Shown piece by piece: positions 62,340-64,000 of a stretch of DNA of 64,000 bases. The position numbers and the translations under genes are program-made. The notes under the pieces are model-generated. The model did no database searches and was not told where the DNA came from. It saw nothing but the letters and a program-made list of their open reading frames with translations. The stretch's first letter is position 1. Each line of letters starts with the position of its first letter. Source of the stretch: Siphlonurus alternatus (lineage: Eukaryota > Arthropoda > Insecta > Ephemeroptera > Siphlonuridae); NCBI GenBank assembly GCA_949825025.1, contig OX463781.1, forward strand, positions 20,715,630 through 20,779,629, written 5' to 3'.

Positions 62340-62760
62340 TGCATCGCTCATTTTCTTCTACCACTCTCTTTCTTAGTTGCTCCCCCCTTTCCCTCTCATC
62401 TCCCCTTCTACCACCCTTTTTCCTTTTTTTCTTCATAAGCAGACATCACCCCCTGTCCTCCTACTCCTTCTTCACCATCCATTCCATCTCTACCCCCCCC
62501 CCCCCATACCTTCTTCTGTATATGTATGACAGAGTATAAATATATGCGCCGCATATCTCTGTTTAATTTTCTCTCTCTTATTCTTCTTTTTCATGAAATG
62601 AGAAAATGTTTTGTACATATATATTTTTTATACCTTTTATAAAGACATTCACGTATATATATATTTCCACACCTACCTTGCATATAACCCCCCCCCCCTT
62701 CATTTAACCTTCCTTACCCCCCCCCCCAACCCCCCTTCCCAAGAAGCGTACATACCCACC
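62340..62760. other. Pyrimidine-rich tract with C-runs
   Basis: C/T-dominated on the + strand with C homopolymers near 62493, 62689 and 62718. The ORFs of 64-115 codons across 62219-63183 are compositional. Confidence 0.6.
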
Positions 62761-62984
62761 ACTAATCTCACCCAGAAATTAAGTTACTTCAGATGCAGTG
62801 CTTGACGAATATAAAGAGAAAGAAAGAAGAAGACTTTGCTTTTGCCTCATTCCACTTTCTTACTTCTTCTCGATCGATGCAGGCCATATAATTCTTCCCC
62901 TACTTCTACTACCCCTTTTTCTATTTCCCCTCTTTCTCTCTCTTACTCATTAACACAAGGCTTCCTCATATACCATACCATACA

Positions 62985-63092
62985 CATACAACGCGCCGCG
63001 CGCGAGTGCGCATACCCGCCTGCCCGCCCGCCGCCCGCTGCCACCACCGCCGCGACAAGACGCCGAGGAAGAAAAGAAAGTGGAAAGAAAGT
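62985..63092 (+). promoter_or_regulatory. CpG-rich promoter-like segment
   Basis: Dense CpG (CGCGCCGCGCGCGAGTGCGC, then CCGCC repeats) immediately upstream of a possible start, ATGGCGGC, at 63093. It contains an NRF1-like half palindrome and a YY1-type ATGGCGGC. The contrast with the surrounding DNA is sharp. Confidence 0.35.
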
Positions 63093-63260
63093 ATGGCGGC
63101 CAACGAAAATCTTCTTTCCGACCAACACAGCCTCCTTCTTTTCCACCCACCCCTTCTACTTACTTCCCTCCCCTACTTTCTAAGCAACCCTCCATTATTA
63201 TTCGCGTGTGTAATTACAAAAAAAGGAGAGAGAAAAAGCAAGCGTCTTTCCATATATTGA
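63093..63260 (+). CDS. Candidate start of a short coding sequence (unrecognised)
   Basis: The ATG in AAGTATGGCGGCC opens a 55-residue frame, MAANENLLSDQHSL followed by a Leu/Pro/Phe-rich stretch, then a basic end and a TGA. The first dozen residues and the CpG-rich leader are like a first coding exon. The hydrophobic stretch comes from pyrimidine-rich DNA and may be compositional. No clear donor was found. An overlapping longer frame opens at 63006. Confidence 0.2.
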   Translation: MAANENLLSDQHSLLLFHPPLLLTSLPYFLSNPPLLFACVITKKGERKSKRLSIY

Positions 63261-64000
63261 ACAGACTACATTATCTTTTTTTTTAAGATTTTCAAAGTCT
63301 TAAAAGAGATACAACACAAAATTTTTTTAAGGATGTATTTTAAATAAATCAATACCTCATTATAAATAGTTAACGATGTGTATATGCATAAATATTTTTT
63401 ACTTAAGTGATGTATTGAAATTATGTATAATATTTGTAAAGATTCCAATTTTTCGTTAATTAGTTTTTTTCTTTCCCTTCTCAACCTCTATTCTTCACTT
63501 CCTTTTAAAATATTAAATTAAACTAAAGATAAATTATTTACTGAAGTGACCAGTGACGTAGGCTGAGATATGTAGGGGTTAAAATAGCCCCAGCATATAT
63601 TATAAAATTCACTGGAAGTTGGTGGCTCCATCCTTTTCAAGAATTGCATCCCCACCCCTAATTTTTTTTCGGGCTTCTCCACTGAAAGTTATCGACCTAT
63701 TTGCTACATTGGTGTGTGGGAATAGAAGTGAAAGTAACCGAAAAAAATAATATGGCACAAGTGATTCATGGCATTGAAAAAAAAAAAAAAAACTAATAAC
63801 TCTAATAACTCTAATAGCTTGGTTACAGATACTCATATTTGTCTTTACAATTTCGATTAAATGTAATTTCTAAAATATAACTTTAATTTTCAGGCATTGA
63901 TGTCTATGGTAGGTTTACCAATATACAGTATAGTGTAGCAAGCTAGACAACGTGGAGATTTCAATGCCTCGTTCCTCCAACATGCGCTAACTTATACGCT

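Noticed and set aside
62836..63183. 115-codon + ORF
   Set aside because: Ser/Pro/Leu-rich translation of a pyrimidine tract that runs across the CpG-rich leader. The frame from 63093 is the more plausible start.

Overview
This 64 kb window looks like non-coding genomic DNA from an invertebrate animal. An arthropod is plausible, but nothing in the sequence fixes the lineage. It is strongly AT-rich, packed with homopolymers and long GA/CT, TA and TAAA microsatellites, and littered with short inverted-repeat elements. There is no bacterial or phage gene organisation, no rRNA or intact tRNA gene, and no open reading frame I recognise as a known protein. Nearly all long ORFs are translations of microsatellites, of repeat units, or of short GC-rich islands open in several frames.

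The most striking object is a foldback transposable element at 39281-45201. It has arms of about 2.6 and 2.9 kb and a 414-bp loop, and an exact 9-bp target duplication (CAGCTCGCG) flanks it. Each arm is modular: subterminal 148-bp tandem units carrying small hairpins, two TTAA-type MITE-like palindromes, a TAAA microsatellite, and short repeats near the loop. The loop holds a frameshifted relic of a Cys-rich protein tail. The element sits in the tail of a 5S-rRNA-derived SINE (minus strand), and a 176-bp MITE later entered only the right arm. The relative order of three insertions can therefore be read directly.

Other mobile elements are a hAT-type MITE with an 8-bp duplication (25579-25971), a TTAA-flanked MITE related to the foldback arm module (7710-8100), three copies of a small palindromic family (29609, 29800, 51936), a MITE sharing termini with the one in the foldback arm (57721-57861), a 478-bp palindromic element (60619-61096), and a second, head-only 5S-SINE (51098-51238).

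Region by region: 0-4 kb has two weak candidate exons that join in phase (826-871, 2305-2355). 4-25 kb is AT-rich desert with microsatellites and short GC islands. 28.1-28.5 kb is a promoter-like GC island with CRE, NRF1, ETS and E-box motifs. 39-45.5 kb is the nested SINE/foldback/MITE complex. 49.9-50.9 kb is a CpG-rich promoter-like region with a candidate first coding exon (50400-50518), a diverged duplicate of its start, and a 179-bp tandem duplication. 54-61.6 kb carries a loose cluster of TGACGTCA sites. 62.3-63.3 kb is a pyrimidine-rich, then CpG-rich, stretch ending in a possible ATGGCGGC start. The gene candidates are inferences from splice-like and start-codon contexts only. The transposon structures are directly visible in the sequence.
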